Positions 23,515 to 36,100 of a stretch of 64,000 nucleotides of DNA are shown here, piece by piece; the first letter of the stretch is position 1; each line of letters begins with the position of its first letter. A model generated the notes under the pieces. It was given only the letters and a program-made list of their open reading frames with translations, had not been told where the DNA came from and made no database searches. Source of the DNA: Malania oleifera (Eukaryota; Streptophyta; Magnoliopsida; Santalales; Ximeniaceae); the NCBI RefSeq assembly GCF_029873635.1, contig NC_080422.1, positions 15,531,936 to 15,595,935 on the forward strand, given 5' to 3'. Both the position numbers and the translations under genes were made by a program.

Positions 23515-23899
23515 CCAAACTATCTACATGCACGCGAGGACAATGAGGAGTTAGGGTTTCTATGTTTTGTTTCCAGATTCGCTTCAAGTTTGTGGATTTT
23601 TTAAATCCATTTCTTGAGGCTGAATTTTCTGATTTGAGGAATTACTGTTGTTATCTGTTGTTTTAGATCTGAACCCATGACCAAAATGTGTCCGAATTGG
23701 GAAAGTGAACAAGATGGGCATTGTGGGTACGCGTAGAAGATTTGTGTTTGAGCTTTTATTTGAAAAATTGGGTTACCTTTGCTGCTTGTAAAGATTCGGG
23801 TTTTGAATTCTAGTACTTTTGGGTGGTGACACAGTGCGATACTTCGGTGATTTGGTGGTTTTGTGAAGCAATTGGTGGTTTTGTGAAGAGGGTAAAGTC
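23481..23899 (+). promoter_or_regulatory. SYS1 5' leader with (CT)n and upstream AUGs
   Basis: A (CT)n run at 23481-23511 precedes sequence of leader type up to the start codon. Two short upstream open frames are visible, one of four codons including stop at about 23542 and one of about 34 codons starting near 23562. They could dampen translation unless removed by a leader intron. The exact transcription start is not visible. Confidence 0.4.
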
Positions 23900-24123
23900 A
23901 TGTTCTATGGTGCAGTGGCATGGGATCCTTGGCTCATTGTTGCCCAGATTGTTTGCCTCCAATGCTTATACTACCTTACACTTGGACTATTCATGTCAAT
24001 TCTCATTGGGTTTCGTGTATCTCGAATGAGCCTGGTGTATTTCTTTGACTATGCGACTGTCACTGCTTCTACGGTAACGGGCTGGTGTGTCATTGCTTCG
24101 TTTCTACTCAGCTCTCTCGCAGG
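23900..24123 (+). CDS. SYS1: SYS1 exon 1
   Basis: It encodes residues 1-74 plus two bases of codon 75, starting MFYGAVAWDPWLIV and ending ASFLLSSLAG with exon 2. It contains two transmembrane segments, about residues 12-34 and 57-74. The start ATG is the first that opens the conserved frame. The donor is at 24124 (GG|GTCAGC), phase 2. Reading through the donor gives frame lacking any SYS1 similarity, which supports the exon end. Confidence 0.93.
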
Positions 24124-27100
24124 GTCAGCATTTTATTCCCGTTCCCAGTTATCTTTTTCAATTTCTCTTTTCCCAATTTTGTTGTTGCCTAACTTCAGTG
24201 TCTTGTGGACTTATAATGGGAATTATTTAAAAAAGTCGAGCCATTTTGTTTGTTTGTTTGTTTGCCTTTTTTTTTTTTCCCTTGTACTTTATCATTTCCC
24301 TTTCCCCTCCCCCCTCTTTTTCTGGGGATGGGGTTAGGGGTTTGGGGGAGGGTATGCTGTTATTGAATGTTCAAATATATGAGCTTGTGCAAGATGCTTG
24401 GTACATTATATGGTAGTTTTGGCTGTTCAATTGCCTTAGATGGGTTTATGCAAGATGTTAAGAACATCATATGCTGGAATTATACATGTATGGGTTCTTA
24501 TAACAAGTCTAGTCGCAGAAACTCCTCTCCTGTTTGTGATTGGCTGGATGTATTTATTTTGGTTGGAATCACTTTTACTTACTCTTGGTTAATGCTTAAA
24601 ATATGCTTGAAGCATCTTTTATATCTTTTACTTGTCAAAGATATGCTTTTACTTTCTCGCAGGGCATGAAATTATGTTGTAACTCTGTAATGTGGTGTGG
24701 CTACATACCTTTTTTTTTTTTTTTTACCTTGTGGTTTAGCAGTGATGTTCTAGTAAGTTTCATTTTAGTGAATAACAAGTGAGTAAGAATAACATTACTT
24801 TGGATAAAAATAATGCAATGTAAAGTTATTTTTTAGATACTAGAGTGTCTTTTCACCGTTTACTTTGTGTTTTTTGGTTTTCATGATTTTTACAAAAAAA
24901 GAATTACCTACCTACAGTGCATGCCTGAACGTTTCCAGTTTCCGTTTGATTACCACCTGGTTGGATTGTTCTTGAAGGCCTTGATCTTGTTACCATTAGA
25001 GGGTTTTCTGATCTTTTTGTTTTTTTTTCCTCACCCTTGATTAATGAGGTCATTCTTAGACAGACTCTAAAAATATTTTAGATTTTTTTTTTTTTTAAAT
25101 GATGGTTGATGCGCTGCTATTATGGATATGCTTTTTGATTTTTTTTATATGTATTTTTTTTTTCTCGCCTCATAAGAATTAGTGTGTCCAAAAACTTTCA
25201 TTGATCAACTTGTGAAAGAAACTCTTCCAAGTTAGTGAAACACTTAAAAGTATCCAAACCTGTAGTTCATCTGATCATTTATCCTATTAAGCTTTTGCAC
25301 ATAATTCTTCTATTTTTTTGGACCTAAATTTTTATATCCATCATCATATTGTCTTTTCTACAAAATTGTGCCTGACTAAAGCCGACACTCAGCCTCTTTG
25401 ACCTTCTTGATCCTATTAGGAAGATAATCGACTGTTTGGTTTCCTTTCCTATTTATGTGTTTGAAGCTTTAAAGAGGACATCCGTATGAACATTGCTAGT
25501 GATAGGTAACAACAACAACAAACCAAGCCTTAAATCCCACTAGATGGGGTCGGTTGCATGAATCATTTTCCGCCAATTTACGCAATCATGGGCAATTTTG
25601 TCCGAAAAATTCAGGACTGTTAAAGCCTTACTCACAATCTCATTCCAAGTTATTTTGGGTCTACCTTTATCCCTTCTACTGCCCCTCATAGTAGCTAGCC
25701 TACTCTTCCTCACTAGCGCACTGTTTGGCCTATGTTGCAGATGCTCAAATCATCTGAGAAATCCCTTCCTTATATTATTTTCTATAGCTATGCCTAAATT
25801 ATTGCAAATATGTTCATTTCTTAGTTTGTCTTGTAATGTTATATCACTCATCCACCTTAACTTTCTCACTCCCCCTCACTGACGCACTATTTACTTTGCT
25901 AGTGATAGATGATAGATCTTTTAATCTGTTTCCAAAAGCTGCATAGATTATGGAATTACTATTTGATATCTTCTTTAGTTGCTTATTTTGCAGCTCATTT
26001 TGGCTATGAGACTATCAAGTAGTGACATTCGACATTAGTTGGTGTATACTTGGGAGCGATGAATTGTAGGGTAGGTGTTGTGAAGCTCGGGATTATTCCA
26101 CCTAACTTTACCTAGGGAAGTGGGGGGTCACAATGGATCGCTTAAGTCCCACTTTCCTAGACAGAATTTTCCTTAGAGACGCTTTATCCTTTCCATGGAG
26201 TAGAGTAGTTTCAAGAAACTCAAACTCCTCAGGAAGGGATCCCAATAACATCAAAGGCAGGTCTTTATCTTTAAAAGTCTCATCCAGATTAACTAGATCA
26301 GTAACCAACTTATTAAAGTTGGTGATATGATCATTCATAGTGGTACCTGGGACGTAAGTGAAGCGAAATAGTCTCTTCTTCATATGGAGTTTGTTTTGAC
26401 AACTTTTTTTCAAAAACTTTTCTTCTAGTGCCTTCCACAACTTATTTGTAGAAGTTTCCTTACAGAATGCATACTTCTGTTCTTTTGAAAGACACGATCA
26501 AATTGTTCCACATGCTAACCGATTGATGGTCCCCCATTCTTTCTTCTCAATATCTTCTGGTTTCTCTTCTTCAATGGCAATGTTTAGACCTTGCTGAAAG
26601 AGAGCGTCTTGAACCTCACTTTGCCACATACCAAAATGACTGGTGGTGTCAAAAATCTCTACTGCAAATCTGGCATTTGTCACAGTAGTTCTTGCCAGAA
26701 TAGACGAGCTTGATGTGGATGTTTTTGCGCTATCTATCACCTCTGATGTGGATATCTTTGTGTTGTTCACAAAGCCAGAATAGAAGAAAGAAAGAGAGAT
26801 CCAAGTCAAGGTCCAGACCCAACAAAGAGAATGTGCCTTTTGTTGGGGAAAAAGGGCACTGGAAGAAAGACTGTCTGAAGCTAAAGAATAAAGGCAAACC
26901 TGATAAAGGAAAGGCCGTCTCAAATGTGGCTGAGTACGAATATGGAGGCTTAGATCTTTCACTTGCTGTTACGCTATCAACTAGTTCTTCCTGTATAAGG
27001 CTACTAGATTCTGGATGTAGCTATCATATGTGTCCCAATCGGGATTGGTTCTTTGATTTTAAAGAACTAGAAGATGGAGTCGTCTACATAGCAAATGATA

Positions 27101-30100
27101 TCCCTCTTACCATACATGGGATTAGTTCAGTTTGCTTGAGGAATCAAGATGGATCAATCAAAATATTGACGGACATTAGATATGTACCAAGTTTGATGAA
27201 AAATCTTATTTCTGTGGGAACTCTAGAATCAAAGGGGTTCAAAGTAACAATAGAAAACGGAGTCATGAAGATCATCTCTGGTGCACTCGTGGTAATAAAG
27301 GGAATTTATAAGAACAATAACTTGTATCACTATCAAGGTTGTACAGTTATTGGGACGACAGCAACAATTTCTACTGATGATAAGGAAATAGAAGCAACCA
27401 CGTTATGGCATATACGCGTGGGGCATGCAGGTGAAAAATCATTAATACTTCTTACAAATCAAGGATAATTAAAGGGAGCAAAGACCTACAAGCTAGATTT
27501 CTGTGAATATTGCGTCAAAGGGAAGCAGACAAGAGTGAAATTTGGTACTGTAATCCATGATACCAAGGGTATTTTGGATTATGTTCACTCTAATGTGCGG
27601 GGACCTTCCAAGACAGCTTCATTGGGAGGAAAACACTACTATGTGACCTTTGTTGACAATTTTTATCGAAGAGTATGAGTGTGTACTATGAAATCTAAGG
27701 ATGAAGTGTTGGGAGTCTTCCTCAAATGGAAAAATATGGTGGAAACTTAAACAAGCAGAAGGATCAAGCACCTTCGTACAGATAATGGTAGAGAGCATAG
27801 AAGTGATCTATTTCTTAAAGTTTGCGAAGAAGAAGGTATTATACGACACTTCACAGGGAGGAATACACCACAACAGAATGGAGTGACAGAACGTTTGAAC
27901 CGAATGTTGTTGGAGAAGGTTTGGTGTATGTTGTTCAATGCTGGGTTGGGCAGAGAATTTTGGGCCGAGGCTGTTACATATGCTTGCCACCTCATCAACC
28001 GCCTACCATCTATTGCTATTGGTGGTAGAACACCATTGGACAAATGGTTTGGAATGCTTGCTACAGATTATGATTCCTTACATGTATTTGGTTCCATTGC
28101 CTACTATCATGTCAAGGAATCAAAGCTGGATCTGAGGGCTAAGAAATCAATCTTCATAGGGATCAGGGAGTTTGAGATGAAGGATTTAAGCAAACTGAAG
28201 GCTTAGTTGAACAGGGAGTTTGAGATGAAGGATCTAAGCAAAGCAAAGAAGATTCTTGGTATGGAGATAAGTAGAGATAGGAAATTAGGGAGGTTTTGTT
28301 TGACTCAAAAATATTTGAGGAAAGTACTGAAGCGTTTTGGCATGAATAAGAAGTCAAAACCTGTTAGTACTTCGCTTGCCCCTCATTTCAAGCTGAATGC
28401 ATCTATGTCTCCAAAAACTGAAGCAAAATGAGAATACATGTCAAAAGTACCGTATTCAAGCGCTGTTGGTAGCTTGATATATGCCATGGTGTGTACCTAT
28501 TGGAGTTGTGAGCAGGTATATGCATGATCCTGGAAAGGAACATTGGCAAACTGTGAAATGGATTCTATGATACATTTTGTATACTGTAGATGTTGGATTG
28601 ATATTTGAGCAGGATAAGCAAGATGGTCATAGTATTGTTGGATACTGTGATTCTGATTACGCTGGTTATTTAGATGAGCGTCGGTTAACTACTGGATATG
28701 TATTTAGTCTTGCAAAAGTTTCGGTTAGTTGGAGGTCTACTCTACAGTTAACAGTTGTTTTGTCCACTACAGAGGCAGAGTATATGATAGTCACAGAGGC
28801 TGTGAAGGAGGCAATTTGGCTTCAAGAATTGATGAAAGAATTGGGAATTGGACAAAAGCACATCAAGGTGCATTGTGATAGCCAAAGTGCTATCCATCTA
28901 GCAAAGAGCCAAGTCTACCATTCGAGGACAAAGCACATCGACGTTCGATATCACTTTGTACGAGAAATTTTGGAAGAAGGTGGAGTAGTAATCCAGAAGA
29001 TTCGCCACTAAGAATCCTACTGATATGATGACAAAAGTAGTGACTGCGGTCAAGTTTCGACATTGCTTGAACTTGATCAACATTGTTGAAAATTAAAAGA
29101 TTGGCGCTACAAGCACATTTGAAGACACTATAGAATCCATGAGAGATTTTTAGAGATGGAATTTCGCTAAGGTGGAGATTTCTTGAATAGTGGCTCATTT
29201 CCTGAAGCTCACCATTGTTAAACTTGAGATTGCCGTGGAAGTCTTCAATGGTGGGCTAGTCTTCAATGGTGGTTGAAGGGTTGGTGTAATAGTAAATGAG
29301 TTGTTATAATAATGCTATTCTCTACCCTATATAAACCCACCACTTCCATTTGTATAGCTATCCCAGAATTGTCTATTTCTCGCTTAGGCACATTCTCTCT
29401 TCTCTTTTGTTGTAATATTTCTGCAATAGAGAAATATTAATTGGTAGCGTTCGAGGACGTAGGCACAATTAGCCGAACCTTGTTAAATTCTGGTGTTCCT
29501 CCTTTCATCTATTCAATAGTTAGCTATTTTCGGGTATAGTTGTAGTGATATATTGTGCTAATTACGTGTCTAAGGAAAATTCTATTTAGGAAAGTGAGAT
29601 TTAAGCGGTCCATTGTGACTCCCCACTTCCCTGGGAATTTACCTGGTATAATTTAATACAATCATTCACTCTCTATTCACCTGTGCAATAGAAAATTAGG
29701 TGAAGTTAGGTGGAATAATCCCGAGCTTCATAACAATTGGTATTAGAGCCAAGTTTATTCTTAGTATGCTCTGTGGTTGTAGCTTAGTTCGATATTCCAC
29801 ATTAGGAAAAGTTTCCCTTGGGCTATTGGCATTTCGTATTGGCAGTTATTGTATAGCATTTATGGCAGAGATGGTAGACGACACAAAGATATCCACATCA
29901 GAGGTGGCAGATAGCGCAAAAACATCCACATCGAACTTGTCTATTCTGGCAAGAACTATTGTGACAAATGCCATATTTGCAATGGAGATTTTTGACGGCA
30001 CCGGTCATTTTGGTATGTGGCAAAGTGAGGTTCTAGACGCTCTCTTTCAGCAAGGTCTAGACATTGCCATTGAAGAAGAGAAACCAAAAGATATTGAGAA

Positions 30101-33100
30101 GAAAGAATGGGGGACCATCGATCGGTTAGCATGTGGTACAATTCGATCGTGTCTTTCAAGAGAGTAGAACTATGCATTCTGTAAGGAAACTTTTGGCAAA
30201 TAAGTTGTGGAAGGCACTGGAGGAAAATTTTTTGAAGAAAAGCTGTTAGAACAAACTCCATATGAAGAAGAGACTATTTCGCTTCATTTATGTCCCTGAG
30301 TACCACTATGAATGATCATATTAACAACTTTAATAGGTTGGTTATTGATCTAGTTAATCTGGATGAGACTTTTAAAAGAGATGGAATTTCGCCAAGGTGG
30401 AGTGTTGAATAATGGCTCATTTCCAGAAGCTCACCATTGTTGAACTTGAGGTTGCCATTGAAGTCTTCAATGATGGGTGAAGGGTTGGTGTAATAGTAAT
30501 CCAGAAGATTCGAATTACTGATAATCCTGTTGATATGATGACAAAAGTAGTGACTGTGGTCAAGTTTCAACATTGCTTGAACTTGATCAACATTGTTGAA
30601 AATTAAAAGATTGGCACTACAAGTGCGTTTGAAGACATTATGGAATCCATGAGAGATTTTAAGAGGTGAAATTTCGCCAAGGTGGAGATTTGTTGAATAG
30701 TGACTTATTTCGAGAAGCTCACTATTGTTGAACTTGAGGTTGCTATGGAAGTCTTCAATGGTGGGTGAAGGGTTGGTGTAATAGTAAATGAGTTATTGTA
30801 ATAGTGCTATTCTCTACCTTATATAAGCCCCCTACTTACATTTGTATAGCCATCCTAGAATTGTCTACTTCTCTCCTAGGCACATTCTCTCTTCTCTCTT
30901 CTCTCTCTTTGTAATATTTCTGCAAAATAGAAATATTAGTTGGTAGTGTCTGAGGACGTAGGCACAATTAGCCGAACCTCGTTAAATTCTGGTGTTCCTC
31001 TTTTCATCTATTCAATAGTTAGCTATTGTCAGGTATATTGTGCTAATTACGTGTCTAAGGAAAATTCTGTTTAGGAAAGTGAGACTTAAGCGGTCTGTTG
31101 TGACCACCCACTTCACTGGGAATTTGGTGTAATTTAGCACAATCATTCACTCTTTATTCATCTGTGCAAAAGTGATATCGAATGTTGAAAAGTTTATGCA
31201 ACTTTTTTAAAAAGGGTGACAATAGAAAGTGTTGAGCAGACAGATGGTGCTCCAAAATAGGTGGAGTTTGGTAGAAGAATTGTTTTCCTAGTAGATGAAG
31301 AGACGAAAGACTCTCCTATGGTAGAAGAAGAGTCATCTGAAGAAGGGGTTTCAACCCAAGAACCTCCATAGCAAATGATATCCACCTAGCTTCACCTAGT
31401 TTACTATTGTACAGGTGAATAGAGAGTGAATGATTGTGTTAAATTGCACCAGGTAAATTCCCAGGGAAGTGGGGGGTCACAATGGACCGCCTAAGTCACA
31501 CTTTCCCAGACAGAGTTTTTTTTAGACATGTAATTAGCACAATATATAACTACAACTATACCTGAAAACAGCTAGCTATTGAATGAATGAAAGGAGGAAC
31601 ACCAGAATTTAACGAGGTTCAGCTAATTGTGCCTACGTCCTTGGACACTACCAACTAATATTTCTATTTTGCAGAAATATTACAAAGTGAGAGAAGAGAG
31701 AATGTGCCTAAGAGAGAAGTAGACAATTCTGGGATGGCTATACAATTGGAAGTGATGAGTTTATATAGGATAGAGAATAGCATTATTACAACAATCCATT
31801 TACTATTACACCAACCCTTTACCCACCATTGAAGACTAGCCCACCATTGAAGACTTCCATAGCAACCTCAAGTTCAACAATGGTGAGCTTCTGGAAATGA
31901 GCCACTATTCAATAAATCTCCACCTTGGCGAAATTCCATCTCTAAAAATCTCTCATGGATTCTATAGTGTCTTCAAACGTGCTTGTAGCGCAAATCTTTT
32001 AATTTTCAACAATGTTGATCAAGTTCAAGCAATGTTGAAAATTGACCGCAGTCACTACTTTTGTCATCATATCAGCAGGATTCTTAGTAGTTCAAATCTT
32101 CTGGATTACTACTCCACCTTCTTCCAAAATTTCTCGTACAAAGTGATATCGAACGTCGATGTGCTTTGTCCTTGAATGGTAGACTTGGTTCTTTGTTACA
32201 TGGATAGCACTTTGGCTATCACAATGCACCTTGATGTGCTTTTGTCCAATTCCCAATTCTTTCATTAATCCTTGAAGCCAAATTGTCTCCCTCACAGCCT
32301 CTGTGACTGTCATATACTTTGCCTCTATAGTGGACAAAACAACTATTGACTGTAGAGTAGACCTCCAACTAACCGAAACTTTTGCAAGAGTTAATACATA
32401 GCCAGTAGTTGACCGACGCTTATCTAAATCACCAGCGTAGTCAGAATCACAGTATCCAACAATGCTATGACCATCTTGCTTATTCTGCTCAAATATCAGT
32501 CCAACATCTACGGTATACAAAATGTATCATAGAATCCATTTCACAACGTGCCAATGTTCTTTTCTAGGATCATGCATATATTTGCTCACAACTCCAATAG
32601 GTACACACCATGGCATACATCAAGCTACCAATAGCACTTGAATACGATACTTTTGACATGTATTCTTGTTTTGCTTCAGTTTTTGGAGACATAGATGCAT
32701 TCAGCTTGAAATGAGGAGCAAGCAGAGTACTAACAAGTTTTGACTTCTTATTCATGCCAAAACGCTTCAGTACTTTCCTTAAATATTGTTTTTGAGTCAA
32801 ACAAAGCCTCACCAATTTCCTATCTCTACTTATCTCCATATTGAGAATCTTCTTTGCTTCGCAAAGATCCTTCATTTCAAATTCCCTGTTCAGCTGAGCC
32901 TTCAGTTTGCTAATTTATGTCTGTCTCTTGGAGACTATCAACATATCATCGACATAGAGAAGAAGATATATGTAAGATTTATCTTGTTGCTTGCGAAAAT
33001 ACACACAGTGATCATATTTGCTTCTTCTGTACTTTTTCCTCATCATAAACTTGTCAAATCGTTTGTACCATTGCCTTGGGGATTGCTTTAATCCATACAA

Positions 33101-36100
33101 CGATTTTATCAAGTTTGCACACCATATTTTCTTTTCTAGTAACTTTGAAACCTCCTAGTTGAGTCATGTAAATTTCCTTTTCCAAGTCTCCATGTAAAAA
33201 AGCAGTTTTTACATCCAATTGAACTAGTTCCATATCCAATTTTGCTACCAAAGCTAGTAAGATTCTAATGGAGGAATGCTTTACTTTTGGAGAAAATACC
33301 TCATTGTAATCAATTCCCTTCATCCATGCGTAGCCTTTAGCCACCAACCTTGCTTTGTAGCGAACACTATTCTTGTCAGGAAATCCATCTTTCTTTGTAT
33401 ATACCCATTTGCACTCAGTTGCCTTCTTTCCTTTCGGAAGACTAACTAGCGTCCATGTCTGATTCTTATGAAGAGACTGCATTTCTTCATTCATGGCTCC
33501 TCTCCACTTTTCTTCTTTTGAACTTTGGATTGCTTCATTGTAAGTAACAGGAGTATCATCGTTTGTAATTGGAGATGCGTAAGCCACCATGTCAACAAAG
33601 CGAGTAGGCTTTCTAATTTTTCTCTTTGGCTAACTCAATGCAATAGATTCATGTTGCTGTGGAGGTTCTTGGGTTGAAACCTTTTCTTTGGGCGACTCTT
33701 TTTCTACCATAGGAGAGTCTTTTGTCTCATCATTTACTGGCAAAACAATTCTTCTATCAAACTCCACTTGATTTGGAGCACCATATGTCTGCTCAACACT
33801 TTCTGTTGTCACCATTTTTAAAAAAAAAAAAGATTCATTAAAGGTAACATCCCTGCTGAAGATTATCTTCTTTGTTTCTGGACACCAAAGGCGATATCCC
33901 TTTACTCCAGAGGTGATCCCTATAAAAATTGCTTTCTTAGCCCTTGGATCTAGCTTTGATTCCTTGACATGATAGTAGGCAGTGGATCTGAATGCATGTA
34001 AGGAATCATAATCTGTAGCAGGCATTTCAAACTATTTCACCAATGGTGTTTTACCACCAATAGCAGTAGATGGTAGGCGGTTGATGAGTTGGTAGGCATT
34101 TGTTACAGCCTTAGCCCAAAATTCTCTACCCAACCCAGCATTGGATAACAGACACCGAACCTTCTCCAACAACGTTCAGTTCATACGTTCTGCCATTCCA
34201 TTCTATTGTGGTGTATTCCTCACTGTGAAGTGTCGTATAATACCTTCTTCTTCACAGACTTTAAGAAATGGATCACTTCTATACTCTCTACCATTATCTG
34301 TACGGAGGTGCTTGATCCTTCTGCTTGTTTGAGTTTCCATCATATTTTTCCATTTGAGGAAGACTCCCAACACTTCATCCTTAGTTTTCATAGTATACAC
34401 CCATACTCTTCGGGAAAATCGTCAACAAAGGTCATATAGTAGTGTTTTCCTCCCAATGAAGCTATCTTGGAAGGTCCCCACACATCAGAGTGAATATAAT
34501 CAAAAATACCCTTGGTATCATGGATTGCAGTACCAAATTTCACTCTTGTCTGCTTCCCTTTGACGCAATGTCTACAGAAATCTTGCTTGTAGGTCTTTGC
34601 TCCCTTTAATAATCCTTGATTTGTAAAAAGTATCAAGGATTTTTCACCTGCATGCCCCAAGCGTATATGCCATAACGTGGTTGCTTCTATTTCCTTGTCA
34701 TCAATAGAAACTATTGCTGTCGTCCCAATAACTGTACGACCTTGATAGTGATACAAGTTATTGTTCTTCCGAATTCCCTTGATTACCACGAGTGCACCAG
34801 AGATGATCTTCATAACTCCGTTTTTTGCTGTTACTTTGAACGCCTTTGATTCTAGGGTTCCCACAGAAATAAGATTCTTCATCAAACTTGGTACATATCT
34901 AACTTCCGTCAATATTTTGATTGATCCATCTTGATTCCTCAAGCGGACTGAACTAATCCCATGTGTGGTAAGATAGATATCATTTGCTATGTAGAGGACT
35001 CCATATTCTAGTTCTTTAAAATCAAAGAACCAATCCCGATTGGGACACATATAATGGCTACATCTAGAATCTAGTGGCCATATACAAGAAGAACTAGTTG
35101 GCGGCGTAATAGCAAGTGAAAGATCTGAGCCTCCATCTTCGTACTCAGCCACATTTGAGACGACTTTTCCTTTATTAGGTTTGCCTTTTTTCTTTAGCTT
35201 TGGACAGTCTTCCTTCCCGTGCTATTTTTCCTAACAAAAGGCACATTCATCTTTGTTTGGTCTAGACCTTGACTTGGATCTCTCTTTCTTTCTTCTATTT
35301 TGGCTTTGTGAACAGCCTCTAACTACTAGAGCCTCGTTGGCTCCACTTGTGCTTTCAAGCTTGTCCTTCTTCCTTAATTCATAGTTGTACAAAGTAGCAC
35401 AAATCTTGCTAAGAGACAATTTATCCTTTGCATGGAGTAGAGTAGTTTCATGAAACTCAAACTCCTCAGGAAGGGATCCCAACAACATCAAAGCTAGGTC
35501 TTCATCTTTAAAAGTCTCATCCAGATTAACTAGATCAGTAACCAACCTATTAAAGTTGGTGATATGATCATTCATAGTGGTAACTGAGACATAAGTGAAG
35601 TAAAATAGTCTCTTCTTCATATGGAGTTTGTTTTGATAGCTTTTCTTCAAAAACTTTTCTTCTAGTGCCTTCCACAACTTATTTGCAGAAGTTTCCTTAC
35701 AGAATGCATACTTTTGCTCTCTTGAAAGACACGGTCAAATTGTACCACATGCTAACCGATTGATGGTCCCTCATTCTTTCTTCTCAATATCTTCTGGTTT
35801 CTCTTCTTCAATTACAATGTCTAGACCTTGCTGAAAGAGAGCGTCTAGAACCTCACTATGCCACATACCAAAATGACCGGTGCCGTCAAAAATCTCCACT
35901 ACAAATTTGGCATTTGTCACAGTAGGTCTTGCTAGAATAGACAAGTTTGATGTGGATGTTTTTGCGCTATTTGTCACCTCTGATGTGGATATCTTTGTGC
36001 TGTCTGCCATCTTTGCCATAAATGCTATTCAATAGCTGCCGATGTGGAATGCTAATAGCCCAAGGGAAACTTTTCTGATGTGGAAGATCGGACTTAGCTG

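Noticed and set aside
24367-24669. 100-residue open frame in SYS1 intron 1
   Set aside because: No domain or conserved residues; ordinary intron sequence.
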